A stretch of 64,000 nucleotides of DNA, taken from Sepiola atlantica (lineage: Eukaryota; Mollusca; Cephalopoda; Sepiida; Sepiolidae). Positions within the stretch are counted from its first letter, which is position 1. The number at the start of each line of letters is the position of its first letter. The notes beneath the pieces were generated by a model that did not search any database, had not been told where the DNA came from, and worked only from the letters and a program-made list of their open reading frames with translations. Location of the stretch: positions 49,838,613 through 49,902,612 of the forward strand of contig OY744533.1 of assembly GCA_963556195.1 (NCBI GenBank). The letters run 5' to 3'. Positions 23,629 to 35,964 of the stretch are shown here, in pieces. Made by a program: the position numbers and the translations under genes.

Positions 23629-23788
23629 CTAAACAAAACAACCAAAAACATAAGTGTTTTAATATTTAAAATAAATTCCTTAATCAATATAAGAAATAAA
23701 GTAAGCCTAAATCATGTAACGAACAGGGAACAAGTAGGAGTATTCTTAAGATGGCGTCTAGATTGACTAGAAGCCTGGTCGACTATAC

Positions 23789-23811
23789 ATGACATTTTGA
23801 TGATGTCACGT
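23789..23811. other. CRE-like dyad, E8 copy (diverged)
   Basis: CATGACATTTTGATGATGTC followed by ACG, about 160 nt upstream of E8. Symmetry is partly lost. Confidence 0.45.
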
Positions 23812-24242
23812 ATGATAGATCTACCAATCGCCATTTTTCATCATGTCTTATTTCACGCGGTTTTAATGCTTGGATATTTATTCAAGAAACCTTTGTTTTT
23901 TTTGCAAGCATATCAAGAACAAAAACTATGCTGTCTTTCAAATTGTAAAGGCAATATTAAGAATGGACCAAAAGTTCGTGTATTTTATTACCCGAAAGAT
24001 AAAGATTATTTTAAAGATTAATCTTGCAAGTAAAAAAGATAGCAAATTAAGTATTTCTTTTATTTTTAAAAGGTATTTTTTTATTAAAACTCAATTTCTT
24101 TATTAGTTTCGTAATTTATATGTCCTAACACATATCTACAATAAAGTAACGATGCAGTGTCCACTGATAATTTATTAGTTTAAATATTTTAATTTTTATT
24201 TGTAAATAAAAAGAACCATCTTCTCATGTTAAACATTGGTCA

Positions 24243-25180
24243 TGTAAACTGGCTAGTTGAAAATAAATTGGCTAGTTGAAAATAAATTGGCTAGTTGAAA
24301 ATAAACTGGCTAGTTGAAAATAAACTGGCTAGTTGAAAATAAACTGGCTAGTTGAAAATAAATTGGCTAGTTGAAAATAAACTGGCTAGTTGAAAATAAA
24401 CTGGCTAGTTGAAAATAAATTGGCTAGTTGAAAATAAATTGGCTAGTTGAAAATAAATTGGCTAGTTGAAAATAAATTGGCTAGTTGAAAATAAATTGGC
24501 TAGTTGAAAATAAATTAGCTAGTTGAAAATAAATTGGCTAGTTGAAAATAAATTGGCTAGTTGAAAATAAATTGGCTAGTTGAAAATAAATTGGCTAGTT
24601 GAAAATAAATTGGCTAGTTGAAAATAAATTGACTAGTTGAAAATAAATTGGCTAGTTGAAAATAAATTGGCTAGTTGAAAATAAATTGACTAGTTGAAAA
24701 TAAATTGGCTAGTTGAAAATAAATTGACTAGTTGAAAATAAATTGGCTAGTTGAAAATAAATTGGCTAGTTGAAAATAAATTGACTAGTTGAAAATAAAT
24801 TGACTAGTTGAAAATAAATTGGCTAGTTGAAAATAAATTGGCTAGTTGAAAATAAATTGGCTAGTTGAAAATAAATTGACTAGTTGAAAATAAATTGGCT
24901 AGTTGAAAATAAATTGACTAGTTGAAAATAAATTGGCTAGTTGAAAATAAATTGACTAGTTGAAAATAAATTGGCTAGTTGAAAATAAATTGGCTAGTTG
25001 AAAATAAATTGACTAGTTGAAAATAAATTGGCTAGTTGAAAATAAATTGGCTAGTTGAAAATAAATTGGCTAGTTGAAAATAAATTGAGTAGTTGAAAAT
25101 AAATTGGCTAGTTGAAAATAAATTGGCTAGTTGAAAATAAATTGGCTAGTTGAAAATAAATTGGCTAGTTGAAAATAACA
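24243..25180. repeat. 20-bp satellite, about 46 copies
   Basis: The unit TTGGCTAGTTGAAAATAAAT is repeated head to tail for about 940 bp with almost no indels. Variants are point changes: TTGACTAGTTG units are interspersed from about 24630 on, and ACTGG units cluster at the left end. The array is therefore young and very homogeneous. It lies upstream of E8 on the coding strand, just past the AACGATGCAGTGTCCACTG intron block. Confidence 0.97.
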
Positions 25181-27240
25181 GTAAATGAAAATTAAGTATG
25201 GGTCAACTTACTAAACGCGAGATTAGATTTACTTCACTGTAGTAATTGCTAGATACATATGACAACACATGGTTCAAAGAGAGAGAAATGAGAGGGACAG
25301 GTTTTAGTAATTTGTTAGAAGCATTACAGGTAAGAACATGTTAATTTTAAAATGTTTGATAAGATATGATTAAACAGCTATTATCCATCTCTCTATGAAT
25401 AATTTAGAACGAAGATCAAGCAGAATGAACCTCTTCTGTCTTCCAACATTTATGTATTGACTTAGTAATTTTTCGAGGTATGAAAGAACTTATTTTCAGG
25501 CGGAGTTTCCTAAAGCTTGACATATCACAGAACGGGCGCGTACAAAAACAAGAAACTAACAAGATATGATGATGACATTTCATTCATGTATGGTACAAGA
25601 TCGAAATGTTACTGTGAGATGGATCACGAAACAATTCCATTTATATTTCTTTCACTTAATCGAAAACCGTTTCTGTCTTTTTTCTTTCATTTTAATTGTT
25701 GTTTTAAACACTGTTCTAATGCTTTTAGAAATAAGCAGTCTCAGTGAATATAATTCGTGACCACGGCTAAGACTGCTGCTAGATCTATATTTTATAACGT
25801 CCCCTTCAGTAGTTCAGGCTATTATGTAGTCTCAGTGGCCATGTCCAGATTTATGCTCATGTTTGGATACTTTCTCTCTCACATGTAGCAGGAACATATT
25901 CATACATCACAAAGAAGGAGAACGAACTTAACTATAGATCCATTATTCTTAATTCTGACTTGCTTTCTTGTTGATATTAGTTAAACAACTTTAAAAAATG
26001 TTCTTAATTACCGTTTGTTTGAGCCTATAAACGGAAATTTACACATTTGAAAAATAATTTAATTAAATAATAAATACCATTAAAAAAATTACTAAGAAAT
26101 TAAACAGTGAATCGCAGGAATTTTGGCTGACCAAGGAGAATTTGGAAGCAAGTGATTAGACAAGACTGTACAGAGTGGAATTTGGAGACAGTTGACTCGC
26201 TAAAACAGTGAAAACTAGAGAGTGAGCTTGCAAAATACCATCACCCCAAAAATGTTTGGAACTTTTCGCTTTTATTAAACAAAACGCTAATAACAATTTT
26301 AGAATCAATTGAAATATCGTTTTACGGGAGAGGCTGAAGCGTAGACATCAATTATATGTTCATCTACTTGATTGACATACATTTATCAACAATTTAGATC
26401 TTCTGCACTTCGATCAATCAGCTATTGTTTAAATACCTGTAATCAATACCTGAACAAAACGACCGAATAATAAGTGTTGTTTTAATATTAAAAAGAAATT
26501 CATTTAATGAATATTTCAACGAATAAGGAAAGTCTAAATCCTAGAACGTACAGGAGATAAGAACGGGTATTCTTAAGATGTCGGCTAGATTTACTGGCAG
26601 ACTAGAAGTGACGTTAGCAAACGTCAAGTATCCATCGATCGCCATTTTTATTCGCCTGTTGATTTTAACGTTTCTTTAAAATACAATACATGAAATTGAT
26701 GGCCTCTTTCAAATGTTAAATGCAATTATAAGAATGAACCAAAAGTTCACGTATTTACTTTTCCGAGAGATAAAGATTATTTAGAGATGAAGACTGCAAT
26801 CGGAAAGGAAAAATTATCCAAGCAAATTTAGAAATTACATATTTATTTTCTTTATAAAGAGTAGTTATTTATTTAAAACATATTTTTAAGATTGATTTTG
26901 TAACTAACAATCATTACATATATCGACGATAAAGTGTCAATGCGGTGTCCACCGATAATTAGTGTTTATTTTAAAATATAAAAGGTTGAATTTGTAAATA
27001 AAATAAAATAAAATATGTTGTCAGTTGATTAATCACGTAATAATTCCGTTTACATTTTTTAATTAATATTTTTGAAAATAAGACTTGTTTTTTTTTATTT
27101 TATCAGAAAACTTTAGATTAAAATCAACAGGAAAGTGATCTGAATTAAAACTGAGATTAGAAATATCTTTTTATATTCATTTTCGCCCATAAAACACAAA
27201 AATATACAAAATTAGTCTTAATAATAATAAAATCGTAATA
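25181..27240. other. Intron with dispersed repeats and a ghost EGF unit
   Basis: About 25430-25930 is a dispersed repeat (TTTTTCGAGGTATGAAAGAA then CTTATTTTCAGGCGG) with relatives near 56230, 57480 and 58200. Its second half recurs near 29270-29420. At about 26437-26460 the sequence ACCTGTAATCAATACCTGAA matches only the 5' end and acceptor side of an A-type EGF exon, followed by its usual upstream intron and a dyad at 26607-26630. The rest of that exon is gone. Confidence 0.55.
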
Positions 27241-27248
27241 ATTTTACT

Positions 27249-27547
27249 TTTTCTTTGCGAGTCTTTGAAGAATGTGGCCATACAACAGTTTCACACTTTT
27301 TTACGCAATCCTCTTCATTATTGTTGTATTCTGCAAGATCTTTAAAGCTGCACCGGTTTGGCAGTAGAAGGCAATGTTGCGTCATATGGTCCTCCTCTCC
27401 ACATTCACAGATGGTTTGGTCAGTTTTATAGCTCCATATACTCATAGCCGCTATTGATCACCCCATTCCCGTTCTAAGGCGGTTGAGTTTTTCACACTGG
27501 AGCCAGGGAGCCTCTGAACCGGGGGGCGCAGAGCCCCAAAACGTGTG
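27249..27547 (-). mobile_element. 5'-truncated LINE insertion with 8-bp target duplication
   Basis: Minus-strand translation reads KLNRLRTGMG, stop, SIAAMSIWSYKTDQTICECG, then HMTQHCLLLPN and DLAEYNNNEEDCV: the cysteine-rich C-terminal tail found after RT in many APE-type LINEs. ATTTTACT occurs exactly on both sides (27241-27248 and 27548-27555), and the flanks join up to the paralogous intron near 20130. A clean truncated insertion of 299 bp. Confidence 0.85.
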
Positions 27548-27555
27548 ATTTTACT

Positions 27556-28389
27556 AAATTACTACAACACTAAAACAGTGATTAATACATCATATCAAGT
27601 TTATTAATGTATTTATTTATTTATGTTTCATGCATCACGATGATGGACATTTATACTCAAAAGTCTCCAGTTTTTAACATATGCTTTTTTTTTACAGAAA
27701 TGTAATCAGAAAACAATTACGGAGATGAACTCGTCTCCCTCTGCGCCCGTTTAATGAACTATTCCCTTTTTTGTTTGAGACTTTTTCCTTATTCCATAGA
27801 ACTTCTAGAATGTTGGTAACGTTTATTTATTGATCTACGAAGGAGTAAATATGAAATGAAAATTTCAGACAAAATGTTAAATTAGTTTATGTAAATTAGG
27901 GTAAGCAAACTTACTAATATTCGCACTCCTCCTCCTTCTCCTCATATCACATACCTACTACACACAGCATATATTGCCCCATCCTAATATAGTTTTCCCC
28001 CATTAAATTTTTGTTTCCTACATCGTATAAAAATGTTGAGTTTTGTTTTCGAAAGCCAAATCATCAAACGAATATGGTCTAACCCATCGACCGAAATATC
28101 TTGAACGAGCTTTAATAATGTGTTGGTGTTATTTCTACTAGTATATGAACTTGCTTATTCACATTTCCATAAACTAATTTTAATTTGTGATCTTTGTCAT
28201 ATGGTCTTGCGATATTTGCACACAACATTATTTTTGTCAGTACTGTATTTTCTTCTCTAAAGACCATGTCCCACCTGACATTTCACAATGAGAGTGTGTC
28301 GACAATTATCTGGAGACACTCATTGTTATACAAAATCGTAAATATTAAACATTTTCTAGACAACAAAACTATTATTGAAATTAGTTTAA
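27556..28389. other. Intron, shared duplicon then unique AT-rich sequence
   Basis: 27556-27850 carries the shared blocks (TCACGATGATGGACATTTAT, ATTACGGAGATGAACTCGTC, CTAGAATGTTGG). From about 27900 to 28390 no relationship or gene was recognised. Confidence 0.5.
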
Positions 28390-28990
28390 TCTACTGGGCT
28401 AAAAACGTCTCACACCTGCTAGTATCCTATATCTGTACATATCCACCATTCGTCCATACATGGAGTATTGTTGCCATATCTGGGCTGGTACACCAAACAT
28501 TAGTCTCTCGCTGTTGGACAGAGTAAAAAACGAGCCTCTAATCTAATAGGTCCCACACTGTCTACCAAGCCCTAACTCCTGTCCCATCGTCGCAATGCTG
28601 CATCCCCGTGTTTGTTTTACGAGTACTACAATAGAATGTTCCTCGACGAACCTGCTGCACTTGTGACCCATTAACGTAAATACCATCGAACAACCCGTCA
28701 ATCATCAATCAACAAACTCCCACCCTTCACTGAAGAGGTTCTCAGTTACAGGAAAGCTTTCTACTCTAATAGTGTCTTTCCTCGAACTTCTTGCCTCTGG
28801 GATTCCCTCCCTGCTCCCCGTTTCTCTGACATGCAGAAATTTAAATATAGTGTAAAAAAACATCTCGCTGCACAACTTCCCACTTAAATGCCCTAATAAA
28901 TATCATCCCTAATCAATATCATCCCTAATTCTCAGTAGGCCCTTACGTCTCAGTGGCAGTGTGCCTTGTTTGGGCTGAATATAGGTAATT
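28390..28990 (+). mobile_element. 3' fragment of the APE-type LINE family, degenerate
   Basis: Follows the same tail as the LINE at 62750-63010 and the fragment at 11400-11945: YWAKNVSHLLVSYICTY matches the KLLTHDIILYLYK region, then NRSHTVYQALTPVPSSQCC and CSPFL pieces in shifting frames, ending TTTGGGCTGAATATAGGTAA. Dead copy. Confidence 0.7.
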
Positions 28991-30456
28991 ATAATAACAA
29001 TATAAAACTTCAACAGATGTCGATTACAATTGAAAAGACGTTTTATATTTCATGAACGAAATTTTTATTCTTGAAAATCTTTGCATCGTAATGTGATGCC
29101 TTTAATTTTACAGCATAATTTTTTAAAAATTATTCTTACTTATTTTTCAACCAAATAATAGTAAAATAGTTCAGTTGCATGGATCGAGTACCGGGTCTTT
29201 CTTCTTTTATCTTATTTGTTGTTTAAAAAAGTTTCTAACATTTTGAAAACGTAGACTCAGTAATTATGATTCGTTACTATGTCTGTAAATGCTGCTATAT
29301 CTATTTTATATAACATCACTTTCAGTAGTTCAAACCTTTATGCAGGCTATGTGGTTACGCTAAGATTTATGATCGTGTTTGGATCGTTTCTCTTGGATAG
29401 GTTGTTAAAACATATTCATACATGAAGAAAGAGACAACGACCATTTCCTCTGAAAATATACTTTTTAACTTGAATATTAATCTATGTATTCTGGCCCAAA
29501 ACTTATTTTTAATGTTTGTTGAACTGATATGAGACTATTTTTGTGCAGTTATTTTTCTTTAATATTGGGCCAGTATAATAGTTTTAGTTGCGGATAACAT
29601 GAAATAGGGTTCAGTCGAGGTCAGCTAGTGTACTCGGATGTCAGCTCAACCTTCCGTGTATCAAAAGCGGACGTGACACTACATGGTTTAAAAGAGAAGT
29701 GGGCAGTCGGTTGGAAATCTTGGAGAGAACCGAACGGGTAGAGATGACTTAAAGCGACGATAAACTAACGGGTGCAAAATCCGTATCTCGGGATGACCCG
29801 CCGCTGGCAGAAGGAAAGGCAACGCCAACATCTCAGTGAATTGTTCTTTCTTCAAATTTATGATTTTTTCATGCTGTTTTGAACCATTAATTGCAGGTGT
29901 TCGGGTAACGGAGAAGTGAACGACGGGAGGCGAAGGAGTGGACTGTGCAGTTATGATTGTGATCTACATTCCATAACAAACAATGTTTATGAACTGGTGT
30001 ATTTTAATTCATTGTGACTTGTGAGACATTTATACATTCCCTCGAATGGGAGGTTATGTAACATTCTGAACAGAGATTAAACTAAATATTTATGAACATT
30101 TTTGTTTTGCAAAATATTTGAATTACGATACCTACAAGTTTTTTAAGTGAAAAGTTTTCAATCGGATAAGACGCCATTATTAATCTTTTCCGTGATTTTA
30201 GCAGTAAATGTTATATGTTTCGCTGTTGAATTCCAAGTGAAATGATAGCAATGCATTCTCGTTTTTATTACACGAAACATTTTTTGATTTCGTGTTCGAA
30301 TGTGTGTATCGACTTCGTCAAATGTGCTAAACAATAACACGATATCACAATAAAAGAAGGAGCAATACAACGAGGCAAGAGTGTATTATTCAAAATTAAA
30401 ATGGAATAGAATAAGTATGCGTTAAATAATGTAGTTGAAGTTTCAACAAAACTTAC
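28991..30456. other. Intron; unrecognised GC-richer block and shared duplicon
   Basis: 29270-29420 is a second copy of the dispersed repeat at 25760-25930. About 29580-29960 is GC-richer than its surroundings and without long frames; I do not recognise it. From about 30060 the shared downstream-intron modules of an EGF unit appear (AATTACGATACCTACAAG, GGATAAGACGCCATTATTAA), leading to E7. Confidence 0.5.
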
Positions 30457-30564
30457 GTTGGCATCTTGGTCCAGTGTAACCTCGTCGACAAAAGCATCTG
30501 TATACAATTCCCACCGCTCTACAGGTGCCGCCATTATAGCAGCGGAAATACCTACAATCAGAAA
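30457..30564 (-). CDS. EGF-like exon E7
   Basis: 108 bp, phase 1-1, acceptor gttttattcag and donor GTAAGT. Residues SDCRYFRCYNGGTCRAVG then IVYRCFCRRGYTGPRCQ. It starts like an A-type module (SDCRY) but has the Thr-Cys of B-type and ends in RCQ like B-type, so it may be a recombinant or an ancestral form. The O-fucose consensus is present. Confidence 0.92.
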
Positions 30565-30719
30565 CTGAATAAAACATAAACGTTGTTTTAATATAAAAAA
30601 TAGATTCTTTAATCAATAGTTCAATGAATAAGGAAAGCCCAAATACTGGAATGAACAATGAACAAACACGAGTATTCTTAAGATGCCATCTAGATTTATT
30701 AAAGGCCTGGTCGATTATA

Positions 30720-30741
30720 CATGACGTTTGCTGACGTCACA
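30720..30741. other. CRE-like intronic dyad, E7 copy
   Basis: CATGACGTTTGCTGACGTCA followed by CA, with the TGACGTCA core intact, about 156 nt upstream of E7. Confidence 0.6.
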
Positions 30742-31087
30742 TATAATATAATCGCCATGGTTTTTATTCACATGTGATTCGACGCGATTCCACTATTGGA
30801 TATTTATTCAAGAAATATATGTATCTTACTTGTAAACATATCAAATACAAAAACGATGATTTGTTTCAAATTGTAAAGACAATTATGAAGAACGACCCAA
30901 CATTGTATGTATTTATTTTTAAAAATAAAGATTATTTTTAAAAATGAAGCCTACAATTAAAAGAGAAAAATGTCCAAACTAAATATTTATCTCTTAAAAT
31001 ATGTGTTTTATTAAAACTTATTTTTCTTTAAATTAATTTCATATCTTATAAATCATAAAATATATCCTCAATAAAGTAACGATGCAG

Positions 31088-31532
31088 GGGTATATGTTAC
31101 GACGCTCAGCAGAGGCGCAAACGAGGTCCAAAAAAAGAACGAGAAAGAGTTTAAAAACATAAATTTGCAACAAGTAAAGTTGACTTATGTCTAGAATAGA
31201 CATTTTTCTACTTACCTATGTAATTTGTTTGTATTTTTACGTAGTATAAATGGCTTTTTATTAGATGTTAAAAAAAATTTCTTGTTTTTTAAAACATCTA
31301 GTTTCTCAAAGAAAATGCCTCTATATTATTACGTAGAGCGGCCATTTTGAATTCTTCGAAAACCCTCTGTCGAACATAAATTTCTAATAAATAGCACTTC
31401 AAACGGGTTTAAAATACAAACAAATAGCACATGCAAGTTTGAAACTAACTTTTACAGCTTACAGTTACTTTTATTTGTTGTAAATTTGTTTTTTTAGCGC
31501 TTTTACTCTGCTGAGTCTCGTAAAAGATGCCC
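31088..31532. mobile_element. hAT-like MITE, 445 bp, 8-bp target duplication
   Basis: The left terminus GGGTATATGTTACGACGCTC and the complement of the right terminus GGGCATCTTTTACGAGACTC both continue into AGCAGAG, giving about 27-bp imperfect TIRs. CGATGCAG flanks both ends (31080-31087 and 31533-31540), the 8-bp size expected for hAT. The uninterrupted site AACGATGCAGTGTCCACTG is preserved in the paralogous intron near 24147. No coding capacity. Confidence 0.88.
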
Positions 31533-31565
31533 CGATGCAGTGTCCACCGATAATGTGTTTTATAT

Positions 31566-32280
31566 TCTATATATATAAAAAAACTCAATGTCTGTGTTTA
31601 CGTGTGTGTGTTTGATGTGTTTGTGTTTCCTATAGAAAGAAAGGTTAGAGAATCTACATAAAATCTAGAAGTGTATTCTTACGTAAAACTTACAAAGAGA
31701 TACAATTGAAGTGTTCCTGAATATCTAAGTGCACTCTCACGTGACTATGAGGACATAACCCCGTTACAGCTTTAAATATGTCCTATTTTTATGAGATTAA
31801 AATCATATGTCTGAAACTTTCGGAGGAAGACAATTGAATTGGTCCCGAATCTTTAAGTTCCCTATTAACCTAAGTGAATAATGGGGACTGAACGTTCTTT
31901 AAAATTTCAAATATATCCGATTATAATGAAATTTATATTATATGTATAACATTCTCCAGAGAAGACTATAGAAGTGTCCCCGAATCCCTATGTTACCATC
32001 TATGTGCCGAATATCTACGTCCCCCTAACTTTAAGTCGCCCATGTGGACAGAACCTCCTTAAAACTTCAAATACGTATACCCGATTTTAATCAAATTTAA
32101 ACCATATGTATTCAGAGATTTTTCCAACAGTTCAACTTCTTCCAACTATATAAGAGGGGCGAAACGGGGGGAGGGGGTAGTAAAAACAACAAAAAAGTTA
32201 TATCGTGTTATGAACATAGTGAAAAAATACATAGTTGTGATCCCCATTCAATCCCGAGCAACTTTGGGTCTTTCTGCTAG
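31566..32280 (+). mobile_element. Helitron-like non-autonomous element
   Basis: Begins TCTATATATATAAAAAAACT and ends CTTTCTGCTAG with a short GC hairpin (CCCGAGCAACTTTGGG) about 10 nt before the CTAG terminus, as in Helitron 3' ends. It splits the shared intron block: AGTGTCCACCGATAAT lies on the left and AAATTTGTAAATAAAAC on the right, and these are adjacent near 26950. It has no TIRs and no target duplication, as expected. No Rep/helicase is encoded. Confidence 0.65.
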
Positions 32281-33354
32281 TTTGAAATAAAAATAAAAGT
32301 TAAATTTGTAAATAAAACAAAATATCTTGTAAATTGATTGATCACGAAGAAATTCTATTGACATTGTAAATAATTATTGTTCGTAAATAGGAATTATTTT
32401 TTTAATCCCTAACAAAAGTTACTATTAAAATTAAAAAGAAAAATGTCTGAATTAAAACTGATATTATGAATATTATTTTATAATATATTTTTGTCCATGA
32501 AAACCATTTAAAAATGGCCTTCATAATAATGAAATTGTAATAACTTTACTATTTCTACTTTACATAAAAAAGTGACTGATACATCATATGAAAATTATAT
32601 ATTTATGTTTCATACATGGCGATGATGGACATATTACTTAAAAGTCTCTTACTTTTAACATAAAAGTTGTATAGAATAATAAACGAAAAACAGTAATCAC
32701 GGAGGTCTACCTCTGCACCGGTTTATCAACTCTCTCCTTTTTTGATTGAGACGTTTTCCGTATTTAATGGAAACTTCTCGAATGTTTGCAACCTTTATCT
32801 ATGGATCTTTGTAATATTCTGTAACTAAAGACTAAACATGTATTTTAATTAAAAATTTTGTTATTTTTTTAAAACTGATATTGGGCTATTTATGAAAACT
32901 GTACATAAAACAAAACAATAAACGTAATAAAATGATCTTCATGGTTGTTAAACTGATATTAGACTATTAAACGCAATTTAGTTGAAAAATAATAAAACAA
33001 AATATTTATGAAAATTGTCGTTTAGCAAGATCTTTGAATTAGGATATCATCGACTTTTTCAAATCATAAGGATTCAGTCAGATAAGGCTCCATGATTGAT
33101 CTTTTCTATGTTTGAGCAGTAAATATATCACGTTTTTTTATATTTCACTTTTCTTTGAACAAACCTTTTTCAATGAGAGAAGATAAAAAATATTTCGGCT
33201 TCTTCAAATGTGCGTGAATAAAACAAAAATAAAACAATATCACAATAAAACAAGGAGAAATACAAATGGGGTATGGGTTTGTTTTATTCAGCGTTTCAGT
33301 AGATTAAATTAAATACGAGTTAAATAATGTAGTTATAGTTTCAATAAAACTTAC
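32281..33354. other. Intron, shared duplicon blocks in standard order
   Basis: Contains in order the aagtgactgatacatc, ATCACGGAGGTCTACCTCTG, GTCGTTTAGCAAGATCTTTG and TCAAATGTGCGTGAATAAAAC blocks. This is one of the least disturbed copies of the duplicated intron leading down to E7. No gene. Confidence 0.55.
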
Positions 33355-33462
33355 GTTGGCATCTTTGCCCAGTGTAACCCGGCCGACAATAGCATCTGTA
33401 TGTTCTTCCATATGGTCTACACGTGCCGCCATTTAGACACCTGATAACCCTGCAAACAGGAT
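33355..33462 (-). CDS. EGF-like exon E6 (B-type)
   Basis: 108 bp, phase 1-1, acceptor gttttattcag and donor GTAAGT. Residues PVCRVIRCLNGGTCRPYG then RTYRCYCRPGYTGQRCQ. The CRPYGRTYRC core is shared exactly with E2 and E4, defining the B subtype. The O-fucose-type Thr before cysteine 3 is present. Confidence 0.93.
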
Positions 33463-33489
33463 CTGAATAAAACGAACGAATGGATTATA

Positions 33490-34190
33490 TTTATCTGAAA
33501 ATATATTGTTTGGATATAAAGTCAAAACTGGTATCTATAATATATATTGTTTATCATTTAGCAAAAAACAAAATATCCAATAGTGACAAAGAAAACATAC
33601 CTCGAGAATTTCTTATTTAATTCTGTCCATGGTGGTGCTTATTTTGAAAGAAGTATGTTTTTTGTTAATGGCGTCTGAACGTTTTTAAAAAATTTGTATT
33701 GACGTTGTATGAACTCGTGGCTTAGTGTCAAGTGAAACATAAGTAGTTCTATATATTTAGTAAAGTCACGTGTTAAATTTGGAAACGTTGCTTTCTAACA
33801 TTTTTATACAGAGCTACAAAAATGTAAAAGTATAGTATTTTATAAAACCGTAAGAATAAAATATACGAGAAGTTCGTGATTTAAAAAAAATCTGATATGT
33901 TGCTAGAAATTCTCAGAAAAACATTTTTTTAAATCAAAAACAGCATTGTTACAACTTATAAAATGGAACACTTGAAGTTATAAAACATTTCTTGATTGTA
34001 TTATTTTAGGAAAGTTGTATGGATAGATATTTTTAATTAAATACTAATAGAGAAAGCAATTCAAGTCTCGCATTGGTACGATGGTGATTTCGTTTGTATA
34101 ATTGAACTGAAAGACTATTTTAATTAGGAGGACAAATAAAGAAATATGTTATGTACAAATAATGTAATATTGTTGTTAAACAAATGTAGT
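33490..34190. repeat. B-type upstream intron block, paralogous to 47045-47900
   Basis: Shares landmarks in order with 47045-47900: AATTTCTTATTTAATTCT, GGCGTCTGAACG, AAGTAGTTCTATATATTTA and CTACAAAAATGTAAAA. Near 33517-33570 it contains a single copy of the unit (GGATATAAAGTCAAAA then TATATTGT) that is a 13-copy minisatellite next to E2. No gene. Confidence 0.65.
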
Positions 34191-34957
34191 ATTTTTTTAA
34201 TTTAAAAGCCGATATAAGTAGAAAATGTGGAATATTTTTTATCAATGCCGTAAGCGGGGGCTGGTGTGTAGTGGATAGCGTAGAAGTGTTTGTTTAAAGG
34301 GACTGAATATAAATATATTAATTAGGTGCAAAGAATATAATCGAAGGTAGAAAAATAAAAATTGTCTATGCAGAATAATTAAAGAATTGCTATTTACGTC
34401 TTACTTGAAATATCCGACCGACTAATTTTATATATTTGATTATACAGCTGTTGTTTCGGTTTAATCTTTAAATTGATGGAGCTTAAATTGTACGAAAACC
34501 ACTATGGACATATTTTCTTCAATTTCAGCAGTTAATTTGCCATCCATTTCAATGTAAACATGTACTTGGTACTTATTAAAAAATTAAAAAATAACATTGC
34601 TTTGACTTTAACCATAACGAGGTTATTAAGGTTCAAAATAAAACTATAGCAGTAATTTTAGAATTAATTCAAATATCGATCTCATTATTTATGGACGAGG
34701 CTTTAGCGCACGATCAATTATATGATTGTGTAGCTGCTTGATATATTATATCCATCAACAATTCCACTCTCCTGATCCTTGACCAATCATCTATTGTTTC
34801 AGCTAAAGACTACAAAACCGGTTTTATACACCCCCGGGCGAAAAAAATTAGCTTGCTAATTTTTCAATAATTTTGTAAATATTGCGTTTTCAACAAATTT
34901 AATTGATATCAAATCTTTTTTCTGAGCTGCTAAATTCATCTTAATATTTAATATAAA

Positions 34958-35927
34958 ATGTCATCTAAGAAGAAAAAGAAAATTACGAAAACCAGAATTG
35001 GAGAGATGAGAAACAGAGGCTTAGAATATAAGCACATTTTTACCATCTTGAACAAGGAAAACGTTGCTATTTCCTTTTCCACAGTGAAAAGAATTGGTAA
35101 ACAATTTTGAACAAACAGGTAATGTGGAAAGAAAGACAGGCCCAGGTTATCTCAAATTATCAACAAAAACAGATGATTGAAGGCTGAAGATGACAGCTCT
35201 TCGTTACAGGGAAGACACAAATTTGCTGAAGGGCTTCAAAACCCGAAACGGTAAGTCTCTTTCTTGAAGAACAATAGCCAGGAGATTGAAATGGTAACTA
35301 TATATCATCAAGACGATGCACAGAAAAACATTTGTTATCATAAAAGAACATCATGATAAGCTTTGTTACTGCATACGGCACTTTCTCTTCAGAATGGTTT
35401 CAGAGAGTTATTTGGTTGGATTAGTTTTCCCTTGTGAGTGATGCACCCGAACGATGGAATTGAAGATCAGGCAATGATTCATGGTTGAAACAACATTTAA
35501 GTATTGGAATGGGGGAATTATGGTTTGGGGTGTATTTTCATCACTTAGTATTTGAAAAGATAATTATCTGTGATAAGAGCATCAACTCCGAAGAATATAT
35601 CTGTATTGTAGTAAAAGGCTATAAAAGAAATCGACAATTCAAAAGTTGTTTCCTTCTTATTGTTTAATGCATAGCTCACATTGCAAAAGTAACAAAACAG
35701 TAGTTGACTGATTACTCTTTTTAGACAAAGTTCTGGTCGAGAAGTTGTAAAGGACAGTTAAAAGGAAATTGGCTGGTAGAAAATTTGCAAACAAAAAGTG
35801 ACTCTGGGAGGCAGTAAAAGAAAAGTGAAAAAATATAATGCCGCAACAATGTAAGAAGCTGACAAACAGCTCGCCCAAACGAATAGGTGTGTTGCGGAAG
35901 GCTAATAGAGGAGATATCCGGTATTAG
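34958..35927 (+). pseudogene. Tc1/mariner transposase remnant
   Basis: The N terminus reads MSSKKKKKITKTRIGEMRNR with a helix-turn-helix-like continuation (IFTILNKENVAISFSTVKRI). The catalytic-domain landmark WNGGIMVWGVFSS lies near 35505-35545, and the C-terminal tail LWEAVKEKWKNIMPQQCKKL, NSSPKRIGVLRKANRG ends at a stop at 35927. Frameshifts and stops interrupt it in several places, so no active enzyme can be made. Confidence 0.82.
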
Positions 35928-35964
35928 TTAAATTGCAATTTGTTGATTTGTGTTTTTATAAAAT

